Counted from the first letter of the stretch, positions 1 to 8,294 are shown. The stretch is DNA of 9,987 nt from Candidatus Aenigmatarchaeota archaeon (GCA_003663225.1 QMZP01000016.1:1-9987); one strand, 5' to 3'. The notes: generated by a model from the sequence alone, not told the origin. Program-made: numbers and translations.

Positions 1-1
1 C

Positions 2-2170
2 ATAAACGGGAACTACAGCGGCTCTTACGCAGCGTCATCTGACGAGATGAGGTCTGACAGCTGGGAAATCGACCCGCAATACTTCCATGCATTCAGGGAG
101 GGTGAGAACGTGCTGAGCATCAACTTCAGCGACCCGGAGAACAGTTTCGTGGGAGGGGGGTACATAAAGGTCACATACAATACGACCAATGCCATCGTCG
201 AGGATATCAGCTCATACGGGGACAACGTGACCATGACATATTTTTTCCCGGGCATAAGCGGCATATCGAACGTGTACTCGTCGTTCTTTGTGCCGGGGAA
301 CTTGACAGGCGTCAGCGGTATCATCCATTACAGGTCCAATTACACGATATATCTAACGATAGGCAACGCTACCGTGTATGAGGGCAACTCATCAGGGACA
401 TATGTCGAAATCAACCAGAGCGAGATGTTGCACGCGCTCTCAAACGCCGGCATGGACATGGCATCCATGGGCAATGAGAACATCCCCATACGATTCGGTG
501 TCAGGAATGTCTCATATGCCGCGACCGGGGGGAAAGGCATAGGTGACATAATACTATCCACCGATGTGTCCGGCAGCATGGGATGGTGCGGAAATTATTC
601 AGACCACCCACTTACGTGCAACTATTACTGCTTCATCGGGAGCTCAAAGTCATGCACGGTACCTGACCAGTACTCTTGCAGCGGTAGCCCGTGCGGGGGG
701 TGGTGCTACTGGCCATACGGGCACTACATAACATGCTCGCAGAGCAGGCTGGACATAGCAAAGGAGGCCGGGAAAGGCTTCTCTGACATAGTGCTCGGGC
801 AGGACGGCAACAGAATGGGTTTGGTATCGTATAGCAGCGACGTCGTCAGCACGCTCGGGCTGACGCCCGACAGCGGAGACGTCTACGGCGAGATAGACGG
901 GTACACGGCAAGTGGCAGCACGTGCATATGCTGCGGTATAGAGGAAGCGTCCTCAATGCTTGTGTCTGACAGCAACAGCAGCAGGCGCAGGGCGATGGTG
1001 GTCATGACAGACGGAGAGGCGAATGACAGGTGCTATACGGCCAGCACGGACATGAACAGCGACGGGAGCGTCGATGCCAAGGACGATGCGATACAGTCGG
1101 CTTGCGATGCCTACCAGGACCACGGCATAACAGTCCATGCAGTCGGCTTCGGGGAAGAGAGCGACGTTGACGAGGACACGCTGCAGAGGGTAGCGCAGTG
1201 TGGCAACGGAAGCTACCATTTCAGCAATGCCACGGGATTGGCGCGGACCTTCCAGAAGATAGCCAAGGACTTCGTGAACGCCAGCTTCTTGGCACAGAAG
1301 ATAAGCGTCATCGGGAACGGCACCATAAGGAGCATCCTGTACCCGGATTCAAGGCTCGTGTTCAGGTATAACTCGACCGTGTCAGCCCCATCATACGCCC
1401 ATTCCACAATCTACATGGAGTCCAAGGACATCGGCTCGATGACAGGGGACAGCAGGATAACACACAACGCGACCGGAACAAAGGAAGGTTGGTTCTACGT
1501 GCCTGCCGGCACAGCGATGGTTGATGCGAAGGTAACGTCATACTCTTCAAAGTACTGGACTGACAGGCTTTTCGTGAGGAAGCCGGGCGGCAACTGGGAG
1601 GACGTGTTCTCCTTGTCTGATTATAGCAGCAACTACACGACGTTGGGTGACCCGTATACCCTGCACATCCCGGTTGGTCTCCTGTCCAGCGGGAACAACA
1701 GCATAAGGATAGGCTCAGGCCTGAATCCCGCTAACGCGACTGGGGCTTCGCCCGATAACAGGGTGATATACCTGGTAAGGTTCAGGAACGTCAGCATGGA
1801 AGGGTACAGCGCCATATTCCCGCGCATGGAAGGGTGCAGCGTGGAGGTGCACTATGATGTGGACGCTGACGGAGTTCCAGACGGTTCCATAAACGTGTCT
1901 GTCGGGGATAACCAGGGAGATGTCTTCGACCCAATGAATGACTCGATAGACAACGCATTCGCAAGGCTGCTCGACGGGCTGAATGTCGTGAACGACGCCA
2001 ACCCCGGATCGTGGGGTTCCGGCACGGTCGCAGACCCGTATGACGGGATAGACCCCTCGAATCCAATCGACTTCATGATATCATCAGAGGTCAGGATAGA
2101 GCACGGGACTGTTAGCGAGGTGCCCACTATGTGGGGGCCGGCTAGCGTAGAGATAAGCGTTTGGGGATGA
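2..2170 (+). CDS. VWA-domain surface protein, N-terminus outside the window (partial)
   Basis: The reading frame is open to the left edge, so the internal ATG at 47 is probably not the start; 722 residues are visible. Residues below count from the codon at position 2. A VWA domain spans roughly 182-420. It has the metal-ion (MIDAS) motif DVSGS at 188-192, a Thr at 307 in the second MIDAS loop and TDG at 336-338. A Cys-rich insertion with eight cysteines (196-245) follows the first MIDAS strand. A 12-residue EF-hand/dockerin-like loop (D-x-N-x-D-G-x-V-D-x-x-D) begins at 350, and a second D-x-D-x-D-G-x-x-D loop begins at 619. The flanks are Ser/Thr/Asn-rich with more than 20 N-x-S/T sequons, which fits an exported, N-glycosylated protein. 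VWA domains bind ligands through a divalent metal, so an adhesin or pilus-tip role is plausible, but that is inferred from the pilus genes downstream. The next gene starts 4 nt after the stop. Confidence 0.85.
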   Translation: MNGNYSGSYAASSDEMRSDSWEIDPQYFHAFREGENVLSINFSDPENSFVGGGYIKVTYNTTNAIVEDISSYGDNVTMTYFFPGISGISNVYSSFFVPGNLTGVSGIIHYRSNYTIYLTIGNATVYEGNSSGTYVEINQSEMLHALSNAGMDMASMGNENIPIRFGVRNVSYAATGGKGIGDIILSTDVSGSMGWCGNYSDHPLTCNYYCFIGSSKSCTVPDQYSCSGSPCGGWCYWPYGHYITCSQSRLDIAKEAGKGFSDIVLGQDGNRMGLVSYSSDVVSTLGLTPDSGDVYGEIDGYTASGSTCICCGIEEASSMLVSDSNSSRRRAMVVMTDGEANDRCYTASTDMNSDGSVDAKDDAIQSACDAYQDHGITVHAVGFGEESDVDEDTLQRVAQCGNGSYHFSNATGLARTFQKIAKDFVNASFLAQKISVIGNGTIRSILYPDSRLVFRYNSTVSAPSYAHSTIYMESKDIGSMTGDSRITHNATGTKEGWFYVPAGTAMVDAKVTSYSSKYWTDRLFVRKPGGNWEDVFSLSDYSSNYTTLGDPYTLHIPVGLLSSGNNSIRIGSGLNPANATGASPDNRVIYLVRFRNVSMEGYSAIFPRMEGCSVEVHYDVDADGVPDGSINVSVGDNQGDVFDPMNDSIDNAFARLLDGLNVVNDANPGSWGSGTVADPYDGIDPSNPIDFMISSEVRIEHGTVSEVPTMWGPASVEISVWG
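1795..1841 (+). repeat. short in-frame direct repeat inside the VWA gene
   Basis: A 17-bp unit (CATGGAAGGGTACAGCG) at 1795-1811 recurs at 1825-1841 with one mismatch (TAC to TGC). The copies are 30 bp apart, so the frame is kept. They encode MEGYS and MEGCS. This could be a small local duplication or chance similarity. Confidence 0.5.
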
Positions 2171-2174
2171 GAGT

Positions 2175-3347
2175 ATGAGAGGAGTGGTGTATTCGCTGAT
2201 GGCAGTGATGCTTGCTATACCCGCACTATTGTTCATGGCAATGTATGCGGAGCACAGCTGGGGGCAGGGCTTTTCAGTGGACGCCGTCATAGCGGACCAG
2301 ATACACCAGATACAGGGAAGCATAGAAAGGGATTTCGAGCGTGCCGCGCTGATATCCGGAAGGAGGGCGCTCATGGCCATGAGCGAAAGGGTTATCACCA
2401 CAGGCGAGCCCTTGTCAGACCCATCCTCGTTTTTCAGGGAGCTTGTAATGAACGGCACGCTGGAGGGAAACCAGAGCATAGTGATGGCAGGCAACACCAT
2501 AACGGACTGGATTCAGGCAGTCACAGCTGTGGAGAGCCGGTTCCATGTGTCAGTGGAAGCGGACGGCGTCTCGGTATCAAACAAGGACGGCTTCAACCTG
2601 CTTATGCGGTCCAGGCTTGAGCTGCACGTGTCAGACCCTGACAACACGTCGAGGCACGACGTGAATGTGATCAAGAACATGACGCTTTCAGTGGAGAACC
2701 TGGAAGACCCGCTGTTCCCGCTGAAGACCAACGGCGCCGTCAAGAGGATAATACAGAGATACAGCAGCCAGTACCATGCCATGAGCAAGCAGGGCACATT
2801 CCACTCAGGTAACTGCTCGGGCACGATAACGACCGACAAGGACTCGGCGTCCAAGTCCGGGAAGATACTAGCTGTCGAGAGCAGCAGCGACGTCGTCCCC
2901 GGGTTCGCCGGAGTGCTGCTTGGCGAGAGTGTCAACCTCAGCCTTCCGCAATACAGTATCGGGTGCTTCGTGTCAGGTGTGCCCGTTGCCAGCTTCACTG
3001 AGAACGCCACGGCGTTCATTGACGAGCCCAGCGGAAAGGCGTGGGTGTTACCGCTCAAGGAAAGCATAGAGGACAAGGCATATTATGAGGGCAGCGGCCC
3101 CAACTTCCTTCAGAGGCTTCAGGGCATCACATCACCATCCCCGGACGGCATGGGAATAGAAACGTTTATCACGCCAGGGGAAGAAACTATAAACAGGCCC
3201 CAACAGGACAGGCTCGCTTACCTTTACCTTTCGAACCAGACACATGCCGCCTGCACAAGGGTCAGGTGGATGCAGGACTGGTTCAGGACGGGCAATTCAA
3301 CGGCAATCAGGTACGGCATAGGAGGGCTTTCGTATGAGGTGTGCTGA
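2175..3347 (+). CDS. single-pass membrane-anchored extracellular protein of the pilus locus
   Basis: I do not recognise a named family for this 390-residue protein. It starts 4 nt after the VWA gene and overlaps the next gene by one base, so it is very probably co-transcribed with both. The N-terminus is short and positively charged (MRG). One hydrophobic segment follows (about residues 6-25), then an acidic/helical stretch and a large hydrophilic remainder predicted outside the cell. Around nine N-x-S/T sequons are scattered through it, matching the sequon-rich VWA neighbour. There are only about four cysteines. The layout of a short N-terminal anchor and a long extracellular part resembles pilin-like or minor-pilin proteins, but the class III motif (QxxxEY) is absent. 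A role as a minor or accessory surface component is inferred from position only. The ATG at 2175 is the first in frame after the upstream stop. Confidence 0.8.
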   Translation: MRGVVYSLMAVMLAIPALLFMAMYAEHSWGQGFSVDAVIADQIHQIQGSIERDFERAALISGRRALMAMSERVITTGEPLSDPSSFFRELVMNGTLEGNQSIVMAGNTITDWIQAVTAVESRFHVSVEADGVSVSNKDGFNLLMRSRLELHVSDPDNTSRHDVNVIKNMTLSVENLEDPLFPLKTNGAVKRIIQRYSSQYHAMSKQGTFHSGNCSGTITTDKDSASKSGKILAVESSSDVVPGFAGVLLGESVNLSLPQYSIGCFVSGVPVASFTENATAFIDEPSGKAWVLPLKESIEDKAYYEGSGPNFLQRLQGITSPSPDGMGIETFITPGEETINRPQQDRLAYLYLSNQTHAACTRVRWMQDWFRTGNSTAIRYGIGGLSYEVC

Positions 3348-4078
3348 TGGATAAGAGGGGTCTCATCATAATAATTGTGATAGCACTGGTCACGGCATCA
3401 TCTTTCATTGCCACACAGCAGCCTTCCCCCAGGATGTGCCAGGCAGATGACGGGGATTGCATGCGGTTGGTCGAAGAGGGCATAGAAAGGTGCATACCAT
3501 CCAGCAGGCTCATAGACGGCGAAGGCATGACCATACAGGTGAACACGAGCATCATTGATGGAGAATGCGTCATAACCGAGAAGGTGATAAACGTGTCAGA
3601 CGGGCCCAATATAACGGGTTATGAGAACGAGTGCAGGGTCGCCATAGGGGACGGCCCGTCAGGGTGCCCGGGGTCGATATACGATTATGTAGTCAGGGAG
3701 GGTGGTTCAGGGGGTTCCGGATCCCCGGGCAGCACCGAGCCAGGAGGTGCCGTTCATCTGGACTGCAGGATGGACGACGACGCATGCAAGGAAGCCCTTT
3801 ACAACAACATATACGAATGCGTCCCCACAGTGGCTGACGACGTTGAGCTGAAATGGGACCCCGACGGCTTCTGGACGAGGCATATAACCATAAGCAGGCA
3901 GGGCGCATGCTCAATCAGTATAGAGATAACCAACGCCGTGAACATACCGCCGGGAGAGCCCGCCGACATAATAGGTATGAAGATGGATTGCGCCGTGCCT
4001 GAAGACAGCCTGCCCATAAGCGGGGATATCGGGGGTTTCTGCTCCGGGAGGCTGCTTGAATACCTGCAGACACTCTAG
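3347..4078 (+). CDS. secreted or anchored protein with two copies of a six-cysteine domain
   Basis: The ATG at 3347 overlaps the preceding TGA (TGATG) and has GAGGTG 5 nt upstream. A GTG at 3341 is also in frame, but that ribosome-binding sequence would overlap it. The 243-aa product starts MDKRG followed by a hydrophobic run (6-23), a signal peptide or anchor. The rest is an internal tandem duplication. Copy 1 has cysteines at 31, 38, 49, 74, 96 and 107; copy 2 has them at 140, 147, 158, 188, 215 and 232. The spacing C-x6-C-x10-C opens both copies exactly. A Gly/Ser-rich linker (about 119-134) separates them. Paired cysteines in an exported protein suggest disulfides. I know no family name for this domain. 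Its place just upstream of the secretion ATPase block suggests a surface component of the pilus. Confidence 0.82.
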   Translation: MDKRGLIIIIVIALVTASSFIATQQPSPRMCQADDGDCMRLVEEGIERCIPSSRLIDGEGMTIQVNTSIIDGECVITEKVINVSDGPNITGYENECRVAIGDGPSGCPGSIYDYVVREGGSGGSGSPGSTEPGGAVHLDCRMDDDACKEALYNNIYECVPTVADDVELKWDPDGFWTRHITISRQGACSISIEITNAVNIPPGEPADIIGMKMDCAVPEDSLPISGDIGGFCSGRLLEYLQTL

Positions 4079-4086
4079 CCGGATTG

Positions 4087-4094
4087 TTTTTAAG
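4087..4094 (+). promoter_or_regulatory. TATA-like element for the winged-helix/ATPase block
   Basis: TTTTTAAG is centred about 26 nt before the ATG at 4116, the usual archaeal spacing from TATA to transcript start. The transcript would therefore begin at or next to the start codon (leaderless). No Shine-Dalgarno sequence is seen before that ATG. The T5 run may also end transcription from the upstream gene. Confidence 0.5.
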
Positions 4095-4115
4095 CCAGGA
4101 CAATCATTATAAAGC

Positions 4116-4439
4116 ATGGCAGCTAAGGCCAGGAAACCCAGAAAACAGAAGAGTGCGGCCAAGAGGAAGGTCCGCAAGAAAGCCGCGCACCATGCCAAGA
4201 GGAACTTGCGGACAGAGCCCGCTTTCATAGAGACCGACGTTGACAAGCTGTACGAGATGATAAACAAAGAGGGAAGGATAAGCGTGGAGGACGCGGCAAA
4301 GAGGCTGAACGTGCCAGCAGGCAGCATAGAGGAATGGGGCAGGGTGCTCGAGGAGCACGGCCTGGCAAAGGTGCATTACCCTGCCATAGGGAAGCCCGTG
4401 CTGATGGCGAAAGCCATGAAGGCAGAGAAAGGGTCTTAA
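4116..4439 (+). CDS. small winged-helix protein with a highly basic N-terminal tail
   Basis: This is a 107-residue protein. Residues 1-32 include 15 Lys/Arg and look disordered. Residues about 37-98 look like a winged helix: a first helix (DVDKLYEMINKEG), a helix-turn-helix (RISVEDAAKRLNVPAGSIEEW), a helix (GRVLEEHG) and a strand/wing (LAKVHYPAIGKPVL). From memory, similar short winged-helix proteins or domains occur beside TadA-type ATPase genes in other DPANN archaea, but I cannot check this here. It lies 33 nt before the ATPase start. It may be a DNA-binding regulator of the pilus operon, with the basic tail adding nucleic-acid affinity. Such modules can also serve in protein contacts, so a structural role at the ATPase is possible. 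Confidence 0.82.
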   Translation: MAAKARKPRKQKSAAKRKVRKKAAHHAKRNLRTEPAFIETDVDKLYEMINKEGRISVEDAAKRLNVPAGSIEEWGRVLEEHGLAKVHYPAIGKPVLMAKAMKAEKGS

Positions 4440-4472
4440 CTACCGGATGCGAACATTTAATGGGGGATTGAC

Positions 4473-5996
4473 ATGAAGGACAAGAAGTCCCGGAAGGGCA
4501 AGATAATGGAATATTATTCTGTGACGGCCGACGATGTCCCTGCCAAGATAAAAGTCAGGATGTCGAGGGATTCGTTCGTTCCCATATACGAGGTTACTTT
4601 CCCGGAGCTCGAGACAGCGACTGTGGCTGTCATGGATGAGATAAGGGAAGAGCTAATAATGGACCTCGACATAAAGCCAGTTGAGGTGATCAACCCCGAT
4701 GAGATGAAGAAGCTCAAGGAAAGGTTCATGGAGAAGACCGCAAAGCTCGTGGACCAGAAGATACCCCACCTCAGCAGCGAAAAGAAGAGAATCCTTGCAG
4801 GGATACTGATGCACAAGTCGCTCGGCCTGGGCAGCATAGAGATACTGCTCAAGGACAGCAACCTGGAGGAGATAGTTATAAACGGCTCCAAGGAGCCGGT
4901 ATGGGTCTATCACAGAAAGCTCGGTTGGCTCAAGACCAATCTCGTCCTGAAATCAGAGACAGAGATATACAACTACTCGTCGCAGATAGGCAGGAGGGTA
5001 GGTACGCAGATAACCAACCTCAGCCCGCTCATGGACGCATACCTCACGACAGGCGACAGGGCCAATGCAACCATGTTCCCGATAAGCTCGCATGGAAACA
5101 CGCTAACCATAAGGAAGTTCTCGAGGAAGCCGTGGACCATAACGGACTTCATAAAGTCCAAGACGCTCTCCCTGAACATAGCAGCGTTCCTGTGGCTGGC
5201 AATGCAGTACGAGATGAACATACTCATAAGCGGGGGCACGGCATCCGGCAAGACTGCCCTGCTCAACGTACTCACATGCTTCATACCACCGAACCAGAGG
5301 GTGATAACCATAGAGGATACCAGGGAGATGAGGCTACCCGAGTTCCTGCACTGGGTGCCCATGACCACAAGGCCGCCGAATCCGGAAGGTAAGGGTGAGA
5401 TAACCATGCTGAACCTCATGGTCAACGCGTTGAGGATGAGGCCCGACAGGATGATAGTGGGTGAGATAAGGAGAAGCAGAGAGGCAGAGGTTCTCTTCGA
5501 AGCAATACATACTGGCCACTCTGTTTATGCAACAATACACTCCAACACCGCTGACGAGACTCTCAGGAGACTCACCAATCCGCCAATAAACATACCCAAC
5601 TCGCTGCTCATGTCTCTCGATATAATAGTGGCCATGCACAGGGACAGGAGAAGGGACATCAGGAGGGTCCTCGAGGTCATGGAGCTTGTCGACGTGTCAT
5701 CCGGGACTAACATGAGCCTGGAGCTGAACCAAGTATTCAGGTGGTCACCGTCCAAGGACAGCTTTATGAAGATGGAGATGTCCAGGAAGGTCATAGAGAA
5801 CATAAAGATATACACGGGCATGAGCGACAAAGAGATAGAGGGCAGCCTGAAAGAGAAGAAGAGGATTCTCCAATGGATGGTCGACAACAGCATAGACGAC
5901 ATAGACCGTGTCGGCAAGATAATATCCGAGTACTACGTCGATCCGGACAGCGTCATGGAAAAGGTCAAGGGCACAAGGACGCCGGGGAAGAAGTAG
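4473..5996 (+). CDS. TadA/VirB11-family type II/IV secretion ATPase
   Basis: This 507-residue hexameric ATPase family member powers pilin insertion or extraction at the cytoplasmic membrane. Walker A is GGTASGKT (254-261, Lys260). An Asp-box-like VITIEDTRE follows. Walker B is RMIVGE ending at Glu331, and the His box is ATIHSN with His356. The N-terminal domain (FVPIYEVTFPELE...) and the central GSIEILLKDSNLEEIVING segment are typical of archaeal members. The C-terminal region beyond about 400 is family-specific. The start is uncertain: ATG 4473 lies after a G5 run, but ATG 4506 (Met12, MEYYSV) is possible because a TATA-like CATTTAAT at 4454-4461 would start transcripts near 4484. The TadC-family gene begins 11 nt downstream, supporting one operon and one machine. 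Confidence 0.95.
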   Translation: MKDKKSRKGKIMEYYSVTADDVPAKIKVRMSRDSFVPIYEVTFPELETATVAVMDEIREELIMDLDIKPVEVINPDEMKKLKERFMEKTAKLVDQKIPHLSSEKKRILAGILMHKSLGLGSIEILLKDSNLEEIVINGSKEPVWVYHRKLGWLKTNLVLKSETEIYNYSSQIGRRVGTQITNLSPLMDAYLTTGDRANATMFPISSHGNTLTIRKFSRKPWTITDFIKSKTLSLNIAAFLWLAMQYEMNILISGGTASGKTALLNVLTCFIPPNQRVITIEDTREMRLPEFLHWVPMTTRPPNPEGKGEITMLNLMVNALRMRPDRMIVGEIRRSREAEVLFEAIHTGHSVYATIHSNTADETLRRLTNPPINIPNSLLMSLDIIVAMHRDRRRDIRRVLEVMELVDVSSGTNMSLELNQVFRWSPSKDSFMKMEMSRKVIENIKIYTGMSDKEIEGSLKEKKRILQWMVDNSIDDIDRVGKIISEYYVDPDSVMEKVKGTRTPGKK

Positions 5997-6007
5997 TGAG
6001 CGATAGC

Positions 6008-6895
6008 ATGAAAAGGATACCTTTTATACCGATGAAACCGGAGAGTGTGAAAAGGGTATCCAGAAGATTCATGGGCATAGGCGAGGACGTCGCCGGGTTC
6101 TTCCCTTCTCTCGACTTCGTGCTCGACCGGTCCGGACTCGGCTTCGAGCCGAGGGAATGGACAGGCGTGTGCGTGTTCAGCTCCATATTCTACGCAGCTA
6201 TGGTCTCAGGGCTCCTGCTCTTCATATCAATGCTCGCCAAGATAAATCCGATAACGGGTTCGGCGCTTTCCATACTGTCGGGTTTCATGATGGGCGGGGC
6301 TACCTTCATGTACCTCATGTTCTACCCGAAGCTCATAGGAAGGAAGAAAACGAAGGAACTGGAGACCAACCTGTCATATGCCCTTCACCACCTGCTGATA
6401 CATGTCAGGTCTGGCGTCCCGCTGTTCAACTCCATGATATCAATAGCCAAGGGCGGGTATGGCACCCTATCCAAGGAGTTCGAGAAAGCTGTCAAGGAGA
6501 TAGACACGGGAAAGAGCGAGATAGAGGCACTCGAATCGCTCGCCAGGGACAACCCGTCTATGCACTTCCGCAGGATAATGTGGCAGATGGTCAATGCAAT
6601 GAAGAGCGGGTCGGACATAGGCAGGACACTGAGCGAGATAGTGGACAGCATATCGGTGGAGCAGAGGATAGCGATAAAGAAGTATGGCTCCGAACTCAAT
6701 CCGCTGGCCCTGTTCTACATGCTACTGGTCGTGATATTCCCAACTCTTGGGATAATATTCATACTCGTGCTATTCTCATTCATAGGGAGCATGATAAACA
6801 TGGAAGTGCTTCTCATGGGCATACTCATGATGCTGCTGGTAGTGCAGGTCATGTTCATAGGAATGATAAAGACCAAGAGGCCGATGGGTGTCTGA
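6008..6895 (+). CDS. TadC/GspF-family pilus assembly membrane protein (first copy)
   Basis: This 295-aa platform protein is predicted to sit in the inner membrane and couple the ATPase to the growing filament. Hydrophobic segments lie at about 54-76, 82-106, 232-260 and 265-287. Between them is the cytoplasmic GspF-type helical domain (about 115-230) with LETNLSYALHHLLIHVRSGV, a typical family core. The open frame extends far upstream of 6008, but that part overlaps the ATPase C-terminus and is not family-like. GTG at 5996, overlapping the ATPase stop, is an alternative start adding four residues. One base separates its stop from the second TadC ATG, so the two copies are probably translationally coupled and may form a heteromeric platform like TadB/TadC in bacteria (family knowledge, not shown here). 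Confidence 0.93.
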   Translation: MKRIPFIPMKPESVKRVSRRFMGIGEDVAGFFPSLDFVLDRSGLGFEPREWTGVCVFSSIFYAAMVSGLLLFISMLAKINPITGSALSILSGFMMGGATFMYLMFYPKLIGRKKTKELETNLSYALHHLLIHVRSGVPLFNSMISIAKGGYGTLSKEFEKAVKEIDTGKSEIEALESLARDNPSMHFRRIMWQMVNAMKSGSDIGRTLSEIVDSISVEQRIAIKKYGSELNPLALFYMLLVVIFPTLGIIFILVLFSFIGSMINMEVLLMGILMMLLVVQVMFIGMIKTKRPMGV

Positions 6896-6896
6896 T

Positions 6897-7850
6897 ATGG
6901 TTTACAGGATAATGCCGGCATCGTACAAGGAGAAGATAAGGGAGATGATACGCTATTCGGGCAGCAAGATGAAGCCGGAGCGCTTCATAAACTACTCGTT
7001 CGCGATGAGCCTTGCGACAGGGATACTGGTAGGAACAGTGTTCATGCAGTATTTCATCATCGCTGCGGTGGTTGCGTTCCTGTCCGTATGGACGCTTTTC
7101 CATGGGCTGCTTTCCCTTGCAATAGAGAAGAGGGCGGGCTTCGTTGAGAGCGTCCTCCCGGATACACTGCAGCTCATGGCAGCCAACAGCAGGGCAGGCT
7201 ACATACCAAGCAGGGCCCTTCTGCTTAGCGCAAGGAAAGAGTTCGGCCCCCTGTCAGAGGCCATAAAGAACACAGGCAAGGAGATAATGACAGGCAAGTC
7301 GCTCGAAGAGGGCCTTAGCATGATGACCAGGAACATAAAGTCGAATGTGCTGGAGAGAACCATCAAGCTGATATCAGAAGGCATAAAGAATGGCGGCAAG
7401 TTCGCGTCCCTGCTCGAGGAAAACGCGCATGAGATAAGGGTACAGCAGGCGCTTCACAAGGAGGTCAAGGCGAACGTCATGATGTACACGATATTCATAG
7501 CATTCGCCGGCTGCGTAGGGGCTCCTGTGCTCTATGCCATATCGTCGCTGCTCATAAAGACCATATCGAGCCTCAGCTCGGCAGTCAACACGCAGAACCT
7601 TGCGGCTTTAGGGAACGTCCCCGTGATGAGCCTCGGCTCTGTCACGGTATCCCAGGATTTCCTGTTCGAGTTCTCCATATTCGCCATAGTCATGACAGCA
7701 TCGTTCGGGGGCATACTGGTCGGCTTGATAGGTACAGGGAAAGCAAAGGCGGGATTCAAGTATGTCCCGGTCTTCATAGTGCTGTCATTCGTCATATTCT
7801 TCCTAACCAAAGCACTAGCAGGCGGGCTTTTCACAAGCATAGCGGGCTAG
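6897..7850 (+). CDS. TadC/GspF-family pilus assembly membrane protein (second copy)
   Basis: This 317-aa product has hydrophobic segments at about 34-76 (two helices), 194-222, 256-280 and 288-312. A GspF-type cytoplasmic domain lies at about 85-190 (VLPDTLQLMAANSRAGYIPS is characteristic). The N-terminus, with IREMIRYSGSKMKPERF, is the usual pre-helix of this family. The ATG at 6897 follows the upstream TGA by one base with GGTG 6 nt before it. GTG 6888 (three residues longer, overlapping the upstream gene) is nearly as good, with GAGG 7 nt before it. It is clearly diverged from the first copy, so this is an old pair and not a recent duplication. It ends the assembly block; the pilin after it has its own promoter. 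Confidence 0.92.
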   Translation: MVYRIMPASYKEKIREMIRYSGSKMKPERFINYSFAMSLATGILVGTVFMQYFIIAAVVAFLSVWTLFHGLLSLAIEKRAGFVESVLPDTLQLMAANSRAGYIPSRALLLSARKEFGPLSEAIKNTGKEIMTGKSLEEGLSMMTRNIKSNVLERTIKLISEGIKNGGKFASLLEENAHEIRVQQALHKEVKANVMMYTIFIAFAGCVGAPVLYAISSLLIKTISSLSSAVNTQNLAALGNVPVMSLGSVTVSQDFLFEFSIFAIVMTASFGGILVGLIGTGKAKAGFKYVPVFIVLSFVIFFLTKALAGGLFTSIAG

Positions 7851-7857
7851 GGCAATG

Positions 7858-7865
7858 CTTATAAG
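7858..7865 (+). promoter_or_regulatory. TATA box of the + strand pilin
   Basis: CTTATAAG lies about 26 nt before position 7888, giving a predicted 5' leader of about 8 nt before ATG 7896. A separate promoter suits a pilin that must be made in large excess over the assembly proteins. It begins only 7 nt after the stop of the second TadC gene. Confidence 0.65.
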
Positions 7866-7895
7866 GCCCCCCGGACAAATATAATATTGATAACA

Positions 7896-8294
7896 ATGAA
7901 ACGAAAGGCACAGGCAGCAATGGAATATCTTATGACGTATGGGTGGGCTATACTTATCGTTATAATAGTTGTAGCCGCTCTGTACGCAATGGGTGTATTC
8001 ACAGCCACTTCACCGGTTGCCTGTTCGCCCTGTTTCGGGACGGATTTCGCCTTCGTGGACTACGCCAGCGGGACTCTTGTCCTTACGAATGGTGCTTCTG
8101 CGAAGACCATAACGTCCGTTAGCGGGGGGAGCATAGACGCGACCAGTGAGTGTCAGCTCAACGCAGAATGTGAAGCCGGAGACCAGGTCAAGCTGAGTGG
8201 CATAAGCACAAGCGGCGACGTTGACCTGAGCATAACATACACGGCAACTGCATCGGGGTTGGAGCACACCGCAACAGGCACCATCCATAACTAA
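7896..8294 (+). CDS. class III-signal-peptide pilin with four cysteines
   Basis: This is a 132-residue prepilin. The N-terminus KRKAQAAMEYLMTYGWAIL is a class III (DUF361-type) signal: prepilin peptidase should cut after Ala5, leaving Gln as +1 and Glu at +5. A hydrophobic helix (about 12-34) follows, the filament core. The head is Ser/Thr/Gly-rich and beta-like, with cysteines in ACSPC and in SEC...AEC, enough for two disulfides. ATG 7896 is chosen because it gives a five-residue charged leader. A TTG three codons earlier lies next to the predicted transcript start. It follows the TadA/TadC block with its own TATA box, so it is the likely major substrate of that machine. The prepilin peptidase must be encoded elsewhere. 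Confidence 0.93.
   Translation: MKRKAQAAMEYLMTYGWAILIVIIVVAALYAMGVFTATSPVACSPCFGTDFAFVDYASGTLVLTNGASAKTITSVSGGSIDATSECQLNAECEAGDQVKLSGISTSGDVDLSITYTATASGLEHTATGTIHN

Noticed and set aside
953..2127. Several - strand open frames opposite the VWA gene
   Set aside because: They mirror the GC-rich codon pattern of the VWA gene, lack recognisable domains, and overlap one another.
832..2896. A 15-bp identity (AGCAGCGACGTCGTC) shared by the VWA gene and the next gene
   Set aside because: It encodes a common Ser-Ser-Asp-Val-Val run in both genes, with no similarity on either side, so it is probably chance plus codon preference.
4901..5392. A 163-codon + strand open frame inside the ATPase gene
   Set aside because: It is an alternate-frame shadow over the conserved Walker A region of the ATPase, with a His/Gln/Arg-rich translation.
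5741..6007. Upstream in-frame extension of the first TadC gene
   Set aside because: It overlaps the coding ATPase C-terminus and its translation is charged and low in hydrophobic residues, unlike TadC N-termini. ATG 6008, or GTG 5996, fits the gene junction.
6157..6912. A 251-codon open frame over the first TadC gene
   Set aside because: Its translation is Gln/His/Asp/Gly-rich without domain signs, and it lies in another frame of a clear GspF-family membrane protein.
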